Assembly: GCA_903959115.1 (NCBI GenBank)
Contig: CAJBVU010000125.1
Location: 1 to 8,147, forward strand
Length of the DNA stretch: 8,147 bases
Direction of reading: 5' to 3'
Source of the DNA: an uncultured Bacteroidota bacterium
Lineage (GTDB): Bacteria; Bacteroidota; Bacteroidia; NS11-12g; UBA955
Part shown: piece after piece, positions 1 to 6,514 of the stretch
Layout of the letters: each line of letters begins with the position of its first letter
Position numbering within the stretch: the first letter of the stretch is position 1
Notes under the pieces: model-generated
What the model was told of the DNA's origin: nothing
The model's database searches: none
What the model saw: the letters and a program-made list of their open reading frames with translations, nothing else
Program-made: the position numbers and the translations under genes

Positions 1-117
1 AGTGAGAACAACACAATTAACATGTGGGTAGTGTCCGATAATCTTAGGAAAGGTGCCGCCACAAATGCGATTCAAATTGCTGAATTGTTGATACAAAAAG
101 ACTGGTTCGATGCCTAA
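1..117 (+). CDS. asd: Aspartate-semialdehyde dehydrogenase, C-terminal end (5' truncated by window edge)
   Basis: The window opens in frame inside a gene whose last 38 codons end at TAA 115-117. The translated tail contains TINMWVVSDNLRKGAATNAI followed by QIAELLI, which is the recognisable C-terminal end of bacterial aspartate-semialdehyde dehydrogenase; the 'DNLRKGAA.NA.QIAE.L' stretch is strongly conserved in that family. The enzyme reduces aspartyl phosphate to aspartate semialdehyde with NADPH, in the cytoplasm, at the branch point to lysine/diaminopimelate, threonine and methionine. The catalytic cysteine and the NADP-binding fold lie upstream and cannot be seen here. A DUF2452 gene follows after a 57-bp gap on the same strand, with no obvious terminator between them, so read-through is possible. 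Confidence 0.88.
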   Translation, partial: SENNTINMWVVSDNLRKGAATNAIQIAELLIQKDWFDA

Positions 118-174
118 TTGAAGAGAATTTCTGATTGATTCCAACTTTTTTCATGCCTCTTTGTTAATCTAAAC

Positions 175-636
175 ATGCTAGTGCAAGAAAACGAAGAATT
201 AAACGCTCCAGACAACCGCCCTTTGGTCCTCAAGGATGCTGTTTATCAAGGTGAAATGCACAATGCACCCTACGCCATTAGTGTCAGTTCGCCCAAAATC
301 GAACCCATCGACAAGCGATTAATGGTGGCAAACGCCCACGAAAGCATGCAGCATCAAGCCGAGCAACAAATTACGATGCTTCGCAAACAAGCCCAGCTTT
401 TGATTAACCAGGCCAAAGAAATCGAAGCGCGTGTTGAAATGTCGCATGCGATTTACAAAGCCGATCTCAACTTTGAGCCCATCATTCACGGAATTTATCA
501 CTTGTACCAAAAAGATGATGGCACCCAAGTTTTGAGTATGATTGCGCCTTACGAGTGGGGTAAATCAGCAGCTTTTCATACCTATCTACACACCGTTAGA
601 TTGCTAGCGGATCGCACTTGGGAAATTTTGGCTTAA
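175..636 (+). CDS. DUF2452 (C1orf50-like) protein of unknown function
   Basis: This is a complete soluble protein of 153 residues with no signal peptide or membrane segment. Its C-terminal half carries the pattern I recognise from DUF2452 (Pfam PF10504): NFEPIIHGIYHLYQ at about 99-112, then LSMIAPYEWG at about 120-129, then a final helix ending in a D-R-T-W motif (146-149). Human C1orf50 has a comparable YYLYKRESG...FSIISPKEWG arrangement. Residues about 53-90 (ending QAKEIEARVEMSH) look like a long amphipathic, possibly coiled-coil helix. Family members in Bacteroidota have similar length and also begin with a poorly conserved stretch containing a Pro-Lys-Ile segment (here SPKIEPID, 39-46). 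The biochemical role of the family is not known to me. ATG 175 is the first in-frame ATG after asd; GTG 181 is a possible alternative start. The gene converges on murQ. Confidence 0.82.
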   Translation: MLVQENEELNAPDNRPLVLKDAVYQGEMHNAPYAISVSSPKIEPIDKRLMVANAHESMQHQAEQQITMLRKQAQLLINQAKEIEARVEMSHAIYKADLNFEPIIHGIYHLYQKDDGTQVLSMIAPYEWGKSAAFHTYLHTVRLLADRTWEILA

Positions 637-690
637 TCCACCAATAGATTTTCGATTCTGTTCTCACCACCTATGGTGAATTTGGCACAC

Positions 691-744
691 GGTTTTTGAA
701 ATAGTAATTTCAATCCCGGCCCCCAAAAAACCTGATAATTTTTT
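691..744 (+). terminator. Weak candidate terminator in the convergent DUF2452/murQ gap
   Basis: The 112-bp gap between the two convergent stop codons contains GGTTTTT (691-697), which can pair with AAAAACC (726-732). Inside this lies a second inverted repeat, TTGAAAT (696-702) with ATTTCAA (707-713). A run of six T follows at 739-744. This could end + strand transcription, but the stem is A/T-rich, the loop is long, and the T-run is displaced by six bases, so support is weak. For the murQ transcript on the minus strand no T-tract follows the structure. Confidence 0.25.
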
Positions 745-748
745 GATA

Positions 749-1549
749 TCAACCCCGGTGGGCATCCACAGCTTTGCGGACAGAACCCGTAGACAGCAAT
801 AGAGACTTCGCCTCTGCTTCCGCCAAACCCGTTTCTTCCATTACCATTCTCGTACCTCTTTCGATCAATTTATGATTTGTAAGCTGCATGTCGATCATTT
901 TATTGCCTTTCACATGTCCCAACCGAATCATTACGCTGGTAGTGAGCATATTTAGGACCATTTTTGTTGCCGTACCCGCTTTCATCCGTGTACTTCCGGT
1001 AACAAACTCAGGACCCGTCTCAATTTCCACACAGATATCGCAGTCGGCAGCCATCGCACTATGTTTATTACAGACTACGGCACCGGTTGCGATGCCATTG
1101 ATTCGGCATTGGCGCAGAGCGCCAATTACATAGGGAGTGCGGCCGGAGGCCGCAATACCCACCACAACATCACCCGCACCAATATTGTATTTCTCTAAAT
1201 CACGATACCCCTGCTCAAAATCATCTTCCGCAAATTCAACCGCCTTGCGAATGGCAGAATCACCGCCTGCAATCAATCCAACGACTTTATCAAACGGAAC
1301 TCCATAGGTAGGCGGACATTCACTGGCATCTACGATACCCAGTCGACCTGATGTGCCGGCACCCAAATAAAATAACCTCCCCCCAGTACTCAATCGATCA
1401 TAGATCAATTCACAAAGCGCCGAAATTACAGGCAACTCGTTGGCAATACGGGAATGACATAATGCATCCTCCCGGTTAATACCCGTGACTAAACTCAAAA
1501 AATCTTGCTGCTCTAAATGGGAATGATTGGAACTGGATTCTGTATGCAT
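749..1549 (-). CDS. murQ: N-acetylmuramic acid 6-phosphate etherase
   Basis: MurQ cleaves the lactyl ether of MurNAc-6-phosphate to give GlcNAc-6-phosphate and D-lactate in the cytoplasm, feeding recovered cell-wall sugar into amino-sugar metabolism. The protein (266 residues) is a SIS-fold sugar-phosphate enzyme. It shows YLGAGTSGRLGIVDASECPP at 61-80 (phosphate-binding loop and catalytic region), GLIAGG at 91-96, AVEFAEDD at 103-110, VVGIAASGRTPYVIGAL at about 128-144, and VTGSTRMKAGTATKMVLNML at about 183-202. Aligned by eye with E. coli MurQ, E77 and E108 correspond to the acid/base residues E83 and E114. It is about 30 residues shorter than the E. coli protein, mainly at the C-terminus, which is usual for the short form in Bacteroidota, so I do not regard it as truncated. 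Its ATG directly follows the TAA of the GH3-family gene (TAAATG), implying one transcript and probable translational coupling. MurNAc kinase and transport genes are not in this window. Confidence 0.95.
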   Translation of the reverse strand: MHTESSSNHSHLEQQDFLSLVTGINREDALCHSRIANELPVISALCELIYDRLSTGGRLFYLGAGTSGRLGIVDASECPPTYGVPFDKVVGLIAGGDSAIRKAVEFAEDDFEQGYRDLEKYNIGAGDVVVGIAASGRTPYVIGALRQCRINGIATGAVVCNKHSAMAADCDICVEIETGPEFVTGSTRMKAGTATKMVLNMLTTSVMIRLGHVKGNKMIDMQLTNHKLIERGTRMVMEETGLAEAEAKSLLLSTGSVRKAVDAHRG

Positions 1550-3115
1550 TTATACAAAAGTATCTGTTTGATACCGATCACACAAAAAATGAATCCACTC
1601 TTGATACATCACTTCAGGCATCACACGAGGAAATTTACTTTGGCCGCCTAGTTTTCCTTTCGACTCCAAGAAATCCAAAAAGTCCGACTCGGGCAAAACA
1701 TGCATTTGCATCGTCTTCAAAACATGCTGTCGTTCCGTGGCATAATCATCATTCAAAACGCACAGATGCTGATCCAAAATCGACCTTAACTTTTCAGGAT
1801 CTGGTTTTTCATGACCTGTGGGATAAGAAACATACCAACGATGTCCCATTTCTCCGTTTGGCAATTTCAAACCACGAACACAATATTCAGAAATCGGCGA
1901 TCCAAGATCTTTTCCTGTTAATTCAGTGCCCTGATTCATATTCTCCACACTCAAATGCTCCCCACACAAACTCAAATACTGCTTTGTTCTGCCGGTAATC
2001 TTAATCTCACAAGCATCCACATTGGTAAACTGTATGATATCACCAATCAAATAGCGCCATGCACCTGCACATGTACTAATCAAAATGGCGTAGTTGACAC
2101 CCTCAACGACTTCATCTAAATCCAATGCCTTTGCTCCGGGCTTAACATCGCCAGTCTCGTCAAAATTCTCTTCATTAAATGGAATAAACTCAAAATAGGT
2201 ATTGTTTCTAAATACCAGACCCATTCCAGTAGCGTTTATTTTGGTTTGTGCAGCTACAAAGCCTTCACTACACAAATACGATTCAATGTAATGGATGGGA
2301 TGGCCCATCATGGCCTCTATCTGACTTTTGTATGGCGTTATCGAAATCGCTCCCCAAGTATAAACACTTAGATGAGGCCATATTTCATGAATGTTTTTTA
2401 GTTCATACCGCTCGATGATTTTCTCTAACAACATCTTCACCCAAGACGGAGCCCCCGCAATCATCGCTACATCCCAATTGGGCGCTTCGTTAACCATGGT
2501 TTCTACCTTGAGATGCCAATCACGCTCCCGTTTGATCTCCTCCGTAGGAACTGCAAAATGATCAAACCAAAAAGGAAGATTTGCCACGGAAATACCACTT
2601 AAATCACCGCTATATTTCTTGCCATCGTAGTTAAGGTCCGTACTTCCGCCAATCATCAAATAATGTTTGGTGAAAAAATCCTTAGGGACATCGCTTTTAG
2701 CTGCTGCAAACAATTGGCGTTTACTAGCACGAAAAATCGACTTTAATTGAGCATCCGTAACAGGAATGAACTTACTCGCTCCTTGCGTGGTACCTGAACT
2801 CAAAGCAAAATATTTGGGTGATCCTGGCCAAGTTATATCGGATTCTCCATTGTATTCGCGCTGCCACCATGGGTGCATCACATCATAACTCGCAATAGGT
2901 ACTTTTAATTTAAACTGTTCAACAGTATCAGCATGCATCAAAATACCGTCAAAATCGTATTCCTGACCGTAAGCTGTATTTTTTGCTTTATAAAGTAATT
3001 TTTTTAGTGTTGCATCTTGCCATTTTTGAGCACGAGCCCTTTTGATCACCAAGATATCCGTAACGTTCTTTGCCCGATCAAACAAATGAGTTAAAAAGTC
3101 TTTAGTAGCCGACAT
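1550..3115 (-). CDS. GH3-family (auxin-responsive promoter family) acyl-adenylate/amido synthetase-like protein
   Basis: This 521-residue protein belongs to the GH3 branch of the ANL adenylating enzymes, best known from plant proteins that join jasmonate or auxin to amino acids. Visible landmarks are the ATP-binding loop FALSSGTTQGASKFIPVT at 103-120 (S106-S107-G108-T109-T110, K115), YIESYLCSEG at 276-285 (the position of the adenylate-contacting Ser-Glu motif), WRYLIGDII at 353-361 (D359 in the ribose-binding position), and GRTKQYLSLCGEHLS at 375-389 (inter-domain hinge). The C-terminal domain contains GKLGGQSKFPRV at 487-498, where K494 is the likely counterpart of the mobile C-domain lysine. 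All key positions look intact and the length is normal for bacterial members. The family suggests adenylation of a carboxylic acid followed by transfer, probably to an amine; the substrate cannot be read from sequence. It has no signal peptide and is probably cytoplasmic. murQ follows immediately downstream. I saw no convincing consensus promoter in the 86 bp upstream. Confidence 0.88.
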   Translation of the reverse strand: MSATKDFLTHLFDRAKNVTDILVIKRARAQKWQDATLKKLLYKAKNTAYGQEYDFDGILMHADTVEQFKLKVPIASYDVMHPWWQREYNGESDITWPGSPKYFALSSGTTQGASKFIPVTDAQLKSIFRASKRQLFAAAKSDVPKDFFTKHYLMIGGSTDLNYDGKKYSGDLSGISVANLPFWFDHFAVPTEEIKRERDWHLKVETMVNEAPNWDVAMIAGAPSWVKMLLEKIIERYELKNIHEIWPHLSVYTWGAISITPYKSQIEAMMGHPIHYIESYLCSEGFVAAQTKINATGMGLVFRNNTYFEFIPFNEENFDETGDVKPGAKALDLDEVVEGVNYAILISTCAGAWRYLIGDIIQFTNVDACEIKITGRTKQYLSLCGEHLSVENMNQGTELTGKDLGSPISEYCVRGLKLPNGEMGHRWYVSYPTGHEKPDPEKLRSILDQHLCVLNDDYATERQHVLKTMQMHVLPESDFLDFLESKGKLGGQSKFPRVMPEVMYQEWIHFLCDRYQTDTFV

Positions 3116-3160
3116 AATAAATTAATTTGGAGGTCATATTACAAAAACCAAGCCATCCTG

Positions 3161-3190
3161 TTCAATACCACATATAAATCGCGAACTTTG
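3161..3190 (+). promoter_or_regulatory. Weak Bacteroidota-type promoter candidate for 3202-4491
   Basis: In the 86-bp divergent gap, GAACTTTG (3183-3190) matches the TAnnTTTG -7 box except at the first base. TTC at 3161-3163 lies 19 bases upstream, where TTG is expected for the -33 box. The -7 box ends 11 bases before ATG 3202, giving a short leader, which is common in this phylum. Two mismatches keep this tentative. Confidence 0.35.
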
Positions 3191-3201
3191 CCAATATTAC
3201 T

Positions 3202-3567
3202 ATGGCAGACGGACTAATTCAGGAAATACGTGACAAGTGGTTACAGATAATCGCCTTTGTGGAGGAGAACTTCGATAAAAAACCGGATTTAAACGCCATA
3301 TTGTTTCTCATTGGTGTGAGAGAACTGGGCGAATTGAGAGACAAACCCTTTTCTAAAGAAGAAAAGGTACATTTAATGCATATTGCAACATGCAAAATTT
3401 TAAGCTATTCAGGTTATTATGAGCACGTTGGATCTGATCAAAATGGCTGGCCCGCTTGGCAAAACATCATCCCCTTACCAAACCTGGGATACTTAGAGCA
3501 AGAGAATTTGATCCGACAACACATTGTGGAGTATTTTGAAAATGAAGAAATAATTCAGTTTCAATAA
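3202..3567 (+). CDS. Conserved-looking small protein of unknown function
   Basis: This is a 121-residue soluble protein without a signal peptide or membrane segment. I do not recognise a named domain. It begins with a predicted helix (IQEIRDKWLQIIAFVEENF, about 6-24). LNAILFLIGVRELGE (about 31-45) and KEEKVHLMHIATCKIL (about 52-67) follow, then an aromatic, glycine-rich stretch (YSGYYEHVGSDQNGWPAWQN, about 69-88), and it ends in an acidic helix (residues about 98-117). I recall similar short proteins in Bacteroidota, but I have no functional assignment. The codon pattern and intact frame support a real gene. It heads a + strand pair: the cyclophilin lipoprotein starts 45 bp downstream with no terminator between, so they are probably co-transcribed. 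The start at ATG 3202 is placed by the stop-free frame and a promoter-like box just upstream. Confidence 0.7.
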   Translation: MADGLIQEIRDKWLQIIAFVEENFDKKPDLNAILFLIGVRELGELRDKPFSKEEKVHLMHIATCKILSYSGYYEHVGSDQNGWPAWQNIIPLPNLGYLEQENLIRQHIVEYFENEEIIQFQ

Positions 3568-3612
3568 GCAAATTGGTAATTTCCAGCAAAAACTTAGTTT
3601 ATTTGAAATACG

Positions 3613-4491
3613 ATGATGAAATATGCTTTGATGCTTCCCATTATGCTAGCAATTGCTAGTTGTAGCAACACCACAAAAACTAATGCCATAGATAGCGCAA
3701 GAAGTCTGGCTCAAACAGATTCTACAGATTACAGTGATTCAACTGCGCCAGCGGAATGGCCAAGAGTAGTTCTCAAAACCACTGCTGGAAATTTAACCCT
3801 AGCTCTTAACCCCGAGCAAAAACTACATACCCAGAACTTCTTAAAATTGGTAAAATCTAAATTCTATAACGGTCAACTTTTTCACCGAGTAATCAAAGAT
3901 TTTATGGTTCAATCCGGCGACCCTAAATCTATAAATGCGAGCCCAACAGCGATGATAGGCGATGGCGGACCAAACTATACTGTACCGAGTGAAATCAAAC
4001 CAAATTTATATCATTTCAAAGGAGCATTGTCCGCCGCTAGGCAGAGCGAAGATGTCAATCCAATGAAAAATAGCAGCGGCTCTCAATTCTTTATCGTTAC
4101 AGGTACTCTGCTCGATGAGCTACACCTCAAACAGTCCTTGGAAGCACAAGCGTTTGAAAATTTCAAAAAAGAGCCGGCCAATCAAGAAACTTTCTTGAAA
4201 GGTCAAGCACTTAGTCAAGCCGGAAATATGGCAGCACTGCAAGAATTAGAGCAAGATGTCCAAAAACGACTTCAGCCTATAATTGATAAAATGTACGCCA
4301 GTTTACCCGTTCAAGTAAAGCAGCGATATGCGAATTGGGGCGGTGCACCAAGCTTGGACAACAACTACACCGTTTTCGGGAAATTGGTATCTGGATATAA
4401 TGTACTTAGTTCAATCGAAAACGAACCCACCGGAAGCGCCGACCGACCCAAAAAGGATGTCAAAATTATTGAGGCTTTCATACAGGAATAA
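3613..4491 (+). CDS. Cyclophilin-type peptidyl-prolyl cis-trans isomerase, predicted lipoprotein
   Basis: This 292-residue protein catalyses cis-trans isomerisation of X-Pro bonds and probably acts outside the cytoplasm. The N-terminus MMKYALMLPIMLAIASC is a lipoprotein signal peptide with lipobox I-A-S-C, so C17 would be the lipidated residue; a Ser/Thr/Asp-rich linker follows to about residue 47. The cyclophilin domain starts near VVLKTTAGNLTLAL (52-65). It shows FYNGQLFHRVIKDFMVQSGD at 84-103, with R92, F97 and Q100 in the positions of cyclophilin A R55, F60 and Q63. SSGSQFFIVTG (154-164) and LDNNYTVFGKLVSG (248-261) follow. Between these last two blocks is an extra helical segment of about 80 residues (165-247) absent from small cyclophilins; comparable inserts occur in Bacteroidota members. 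Two ATG codons open the frame (3613 and 3616); either gives a working signal peptide. Confidence 0.93.
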   Translation: MMKYALMLPIMLAIASCSNTTKTNAIDSARSLAQTDSTDYSDSTAPAEWPRVVLKTTAGNLTLALNPEQKLHTQNFLKLVKSKFYNGQLFHRVIKDFMVQSGDPKSINASPTAMIGDGGPNYTVPSEIKPNLYHFKGALSAARQSEDVNPMKNSSGSQFFIVTGTLLDELHLKQSLEAQAFENFKKEPANQETFLKGQALSQAGNMAALQELEQDVQKRLQPIIDKMYASLPVQVKQRYANWGGAPSLDNNYTVFGKLVSGYNVLSSIENEPTGSADRPKKDVKIIEAFIQE

Positions 4492-4573
4492 TTCAAACTC
4501 AAAAGTTCCTATAAAACCAATAAATCAATTCATTGGCCCAAAAACCAACGATTATAACATAGATTAATTTCAT

Positions 4574-4604
4574 TTTGAGATTTTTCTGAATTGTAGTATA
4601 TTTG
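4574..4604 (+). promoter_or_regulatory. Bacteroidota primary-sigma promoter of rimP-nusA(-infB)
   Basis: TTTG at 4574-4577 and TATATTTG at 4597-4604 are separated by exactly 19 bases, an exact match to the Bacteroidota consensus TTTG-N19-TAnnTTTG. Transcription should start roughly 5-7 bases after the -7 box, near 4609-4611, giving a leader of about 57-60 bases before rimP ATG 4668. It is the strongest promoter match I found in the window. Confidence 0.75.
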
Positions 4605-4628
4605 CAGCACTTTCCGATAAACTTTAGG

Positions 4629-4660
4629 AAGGGGACAAGCCAAAAGCAGTCCCCTTTTTT
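4629..4660 (+). terminator. Terminator-like hairpin in the rimP leader (candidate attenuator)
   Basis: GGGGAC (4631-4636) pairs with GTCCCC (4649-4654). Two A-T pairs at the base (4629-4630 with 4655-4656) make an 8-bp stem with a 12-base loop, and the T-run 4655-4660 begins at the stem's end. This has the form of an intrinsic terminator, yet it lies between the predicted promoter and the rimP start codon, which is only seven bases after the T-run. It could act as an attenuator, limit ribosome access to the start, or partly end transcripts from upstream. An alternative pairing of CTTTCC (4610-4615) with GGAAGG (4627-4632) would compete with its 5' arm. Confidence 0.6.
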
Positions 4661-4667
4661 GTTGACT

Positions 4668-5132
4668 ATGGCAAACCTCGCAAAGAATCTAACCGACCTA
4701 GTAGAACAGGAAGCTCCCCTGTTTGGATTGTTCTTGGTAGCACACACTATCAGTCCTGCCAAACTATTCCAGTTTTACATGGACAGTGAAGAAGTATTAT
4801 CAATGAAATCAATAACCGATTTTACCAGACATATTTCTGAGAAAATTGATGACTCCGATCTCAGCGATGAAGCCTTCACCTTCGAAATTTCTTCGCCCGG
4901 TGCCGAAAGACCGCTTACCAATCGCAAACAATATGGAAAACATATCGGCCGTTCATTCGATTTTGTTACTTCAGAAGGACTTGTGAGTGGAAAATTGGTT
5001 GAAATCAACGAAAATAACGTGTTCCTCATCGAACAAACAATCAAAGAAAAAGGCAAGAAAGCCATTACCCAAATCATAGAAGTCCCTTTTGAAAACATTC
5101 AATCTGCAACCATCATAATCAGTTTCAAATAA
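4668..5132 (+). CDS. rimP: Ribosome maturation factor RimP
   Basis: RimP binds the assembling 30S subunit in the cytoplasm and promotes its maturation around the head and central regions. The protein is 154 residues, a normal length. The conserved block FEISSPGAERPL (72-83) matches the family signature (VSSPGxDRPL type) at the end of the N-terminal alpha/beta domain. The C-terminal Sm-like beta-barrel follows, from about residue 88 to the end (for example GRSFDFVTSEGLVSGKLVEI at 94-113 and IIEVPFENIQSATI at 136-149). A longer reading from TTG 4602 is rejected because it would translate the leader hairpin, so ATG 4668 (MANLAKNL) is chosen. No Shine-Dalgarno site is evident; a T-run sits in that place. 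The stop is one base before the nusA ATG, so the two are translated from one message. Confidence 0.93.
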   Translation: MANLAKNLTDLVEQEAPLFGLFLVAHTISPAKLFQFYMDSEEVLSMKSITDFTRHISEKIDDSDLSDEAFTFEISSPGAERPLTNRKQYGKHIGRSFDFVTSEGLVSGKLVEINENNVFLIEQTIKEKGKKAITQIIEVPFENIQSATIIISFK

Positions 5133-5133
5133 T

Positions 5134-6396
5134 ATGAAAGTCAAGGCAAAAGATCTAGGTATCAACCTTGTGGAGAGTTTCTCCGAATTTAAGGAGTTTA
5201 AAAACATCGACCGCGCCACAATGATGCGCGTTTTGGAAGACGTATTCCGCAACATTCTGAAAAAGAAGTACGGCAATGATGCCAATTTCGACATCATCAT
5301 CAACACAGAAACGGGTGACATAGAAATGTATCACCTGCGCCTAATTGTTGAAGCCGGTGAAGTAGAAGATGAAAACCTCCAAATCGCATTGGAAGATGCC
5401 CAAAAATTAGAACCCGACTATGCAGTGGGTGAAGATTGTATCCAGCAGGTTTTCTTGGACGATTTCGGACGTCGTAGCATATTGAATGCTCGTCAAGCCC
5501 TCATGAGTCGCATCATCGAACTTGAAAAAGACGAACTTTTCAAAAAATACAAAGACAAACGCGGTGAAATTATCACTGGCGAAGTTTATAATGTTTGGAA
5601 ACGTGAAATTATGGTACTTGACGATGAAGGCAATGAATTGTCGCTTCCAAAAGACCATATGATTCCTCGCGATATGTACAAAAAAGGCGATACCCTCCGC
5701 GCTGTAATCCACGAAGTGGAAATGGACAAAGGTTCACCAAAAATTGTACTTTCTAGAACCTCTCCAGAATTCTTGGAGCGTTTGTTCGAATTGGAAGTTC
5801 CTGAAATCTTAGATGGTTTGATCACTATCAAAAAGGTTGTCCGCGAACCCGGTGAACGTGCCAAAGTAGCCGTAGAGAGCTACGATGATCGCATCGATCC
5901 AGTGGGCGCATGCGTAGGTGTTAAAGGTGCTCGTATCCACGGTATCGTTCGCGAATTGCGCAACGAAAACATCGACGTGATTAACTTCACAACCAACACG
6001 AATCTTTATATTCAAAGAGCGCTTCAGCCCGCCGCGATTTCTCGTATCGAATTGAACGAAGAGAAAAAGACCGCCGATGTATTCCTAGAGGCCGACCAGG
6101 TTTCTTTAGCCATTGGTAAAGGTGGACATAACATCAAATTGGCCGGCAAATTGTGTGGCTACCAAATCGAAGTCTATAGAATGGCCGCCACAATTTCCGA
6201 TGAGGACGATGTGGATCTGGACGAATTTTTGGACGAAATCGATACTTGGATTATCGAAGAATTCAAGAAAATTGGTTTGGATTCCGCGAAATCTGTCATC
6301 AATGCCACAGTGGAAGATTTGATGAGAAGAACTGAATTGGAAGAAGAAACAATTATCGAAGTACAAAAGATACTTCGCGTAGAATTCGAAGACTAA
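5134..6396 (+). CDS. nusA: Transcription termination/antitermination factor NusA
   Basis: NusA binds RNA polymerase and nascent RNA, stimulating pausing and intrinsic termination and taking part in antitermination on rRNA operons. The 420-residue protein shows the expected order. The N-terminal polymerase-binding domain covers about 1-130 and includes FGRRSILNARQALMSRI at 111-127. An S1 domain follows at about 143-208 (GEIITGEVYNVWKREIMVLD, ending PKIVLSR). The KH1 domain contains DPVGACVGVKGARI at 255-268 and KH2 contains LAIGKGGHNIKLAGKL at 325-340. A short acidic, helical C-terminal tail (about 355-420) is present, but the two full acidic repeats of the E. coli protein are not; lengths near 420 are usual in Bacteroidota. 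rimP lies one base upstream. infB begins 127 bp downstream, beyond a strong hairpin. Confidence 0.96.
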   Translation: MKVKAKDLGINLVESFSEFKEFKNIDRATMMRVLEDVFRNILKKKYGNDANFDIIINTETGDIEMYHLRLIVEAGEVEDENLQIALEDAQKLEPDYAVGEDCIQQVFLDDFGRRSILNARQALMSRIIELEKDELFKKYKDKRGEIITGEVYNVWKREIMVLDDEGNELSLPKDHMIPRDMYKKGDTLRAVIHEVEMDKGSPKIVLSRTSPEFLERLFELEVPEILDGLITIKKVVREPGERAKVAVESYDDRIDPVGACVGVKGARIHGIVRELRNENIDVINFTTNTNLYIQRALQPAAISRIELNEEKKTADVFLEADQVSLAIGKGGHNIKLAGKLCGYQIEVYRMAATISDEDDVDLDEFLDEIDTWIIEEFKKIGLDSAKSVINATVEDLMRRTELEEETIIEVQKILRVEFED

Positions 6397-6407
6397 TTAA
6401 CCATCAG

Positions 6408-6442
6408 CAAAGCCCCGTGAACCCCAAGGACACGGGGCTTTG
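6408..6442 (+). other. Perfect 12-bp hairpin between nusA and infB
   Basis: CAAAGCCCCGTG (6408-6419) and CACGGGGCTTTG (6431-6442) are exact reverse complements with an 11-base loop. The hairpin starts 11 bases after the nusA stop. It is as stable as a terminator stem, but the + strand continues with AATAAAAAA, and no T-run follows on either strand. An RNA processing site, a 3'-end stabiliser, or a partial NusA-sensitive terminator between nusA and infB are all possible. Confidence 0.65.
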
Positions 6443-6483
6443 AATAAAAAATAGTGGCGAACACATGGTTCAACACACAAACC

Positions 6484-6514
6484 TTGGGAATTATTGTCAA
6501 TAGAACTAATTTTG
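6484..6514 (+). promoter_or_regulatory. Candidate internal promoter for infB
   Basis: TTG (6484-6486), a 20-base spacer and TAATTTTG (6507-6514) fit the Bacteroidota pattern TTG-N19/20-TAnnTTTG. The -7 box ends nine bases before the infB ATG, so a transcript from here would have a leader of only a few bases. With the hairpin upstream, this would let infB be expressed partly apart from nusA. In A/T-rich sequence a chance match cannot be excluded. Confidence 0.4.

Noticed and set aside
129..167. Promoter-like TTG...CCTCTTTG ahead of the DUF2452 gene
   Set aside because: The -7 box lacks the TA of TAnnTTTG and the spacing is 18 bases. With T-rich sequence around it, the match is within chance, and read-through from asd is equally likely.
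664..679. TCACC/GGTGA hairpin after the DUF2452 gene
   Set aside because: The stem is 5 bp with a 6-base loop and no following T-run, so it is too weak to call.
888..1133. 81-codon plus-strand open frame inside murQ
   Set aside because: It is fully antisense to conserved murQ motifs, has no recognisable domain, and has no promoter of its own.
3573..3605. Promoter-like TTG-N22-TTTATTTG between the 121-residue gene and the cyclophilin gene
   Set aside because: The spacer is too long and the -7 box has a mismatch at the conserved A. The 45-bp gap fits simple co-transcription better.
4517..4536. CCAAT...ATTGG inverted repeat after the cyclophilin gene
   Set aside because: The stem is only 5 bp and no T-run follows on the + strand, so it is not a credible terminator for the cyclophilin gene.
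4602..4667. Longer rimP reading frame starting at TTG 4602
   Set aside because: It would translate the promoter edge and the GC-rich leader hairpin. The family N-terminus fits ATG 4668, and transcription is predicted to start after 4602.
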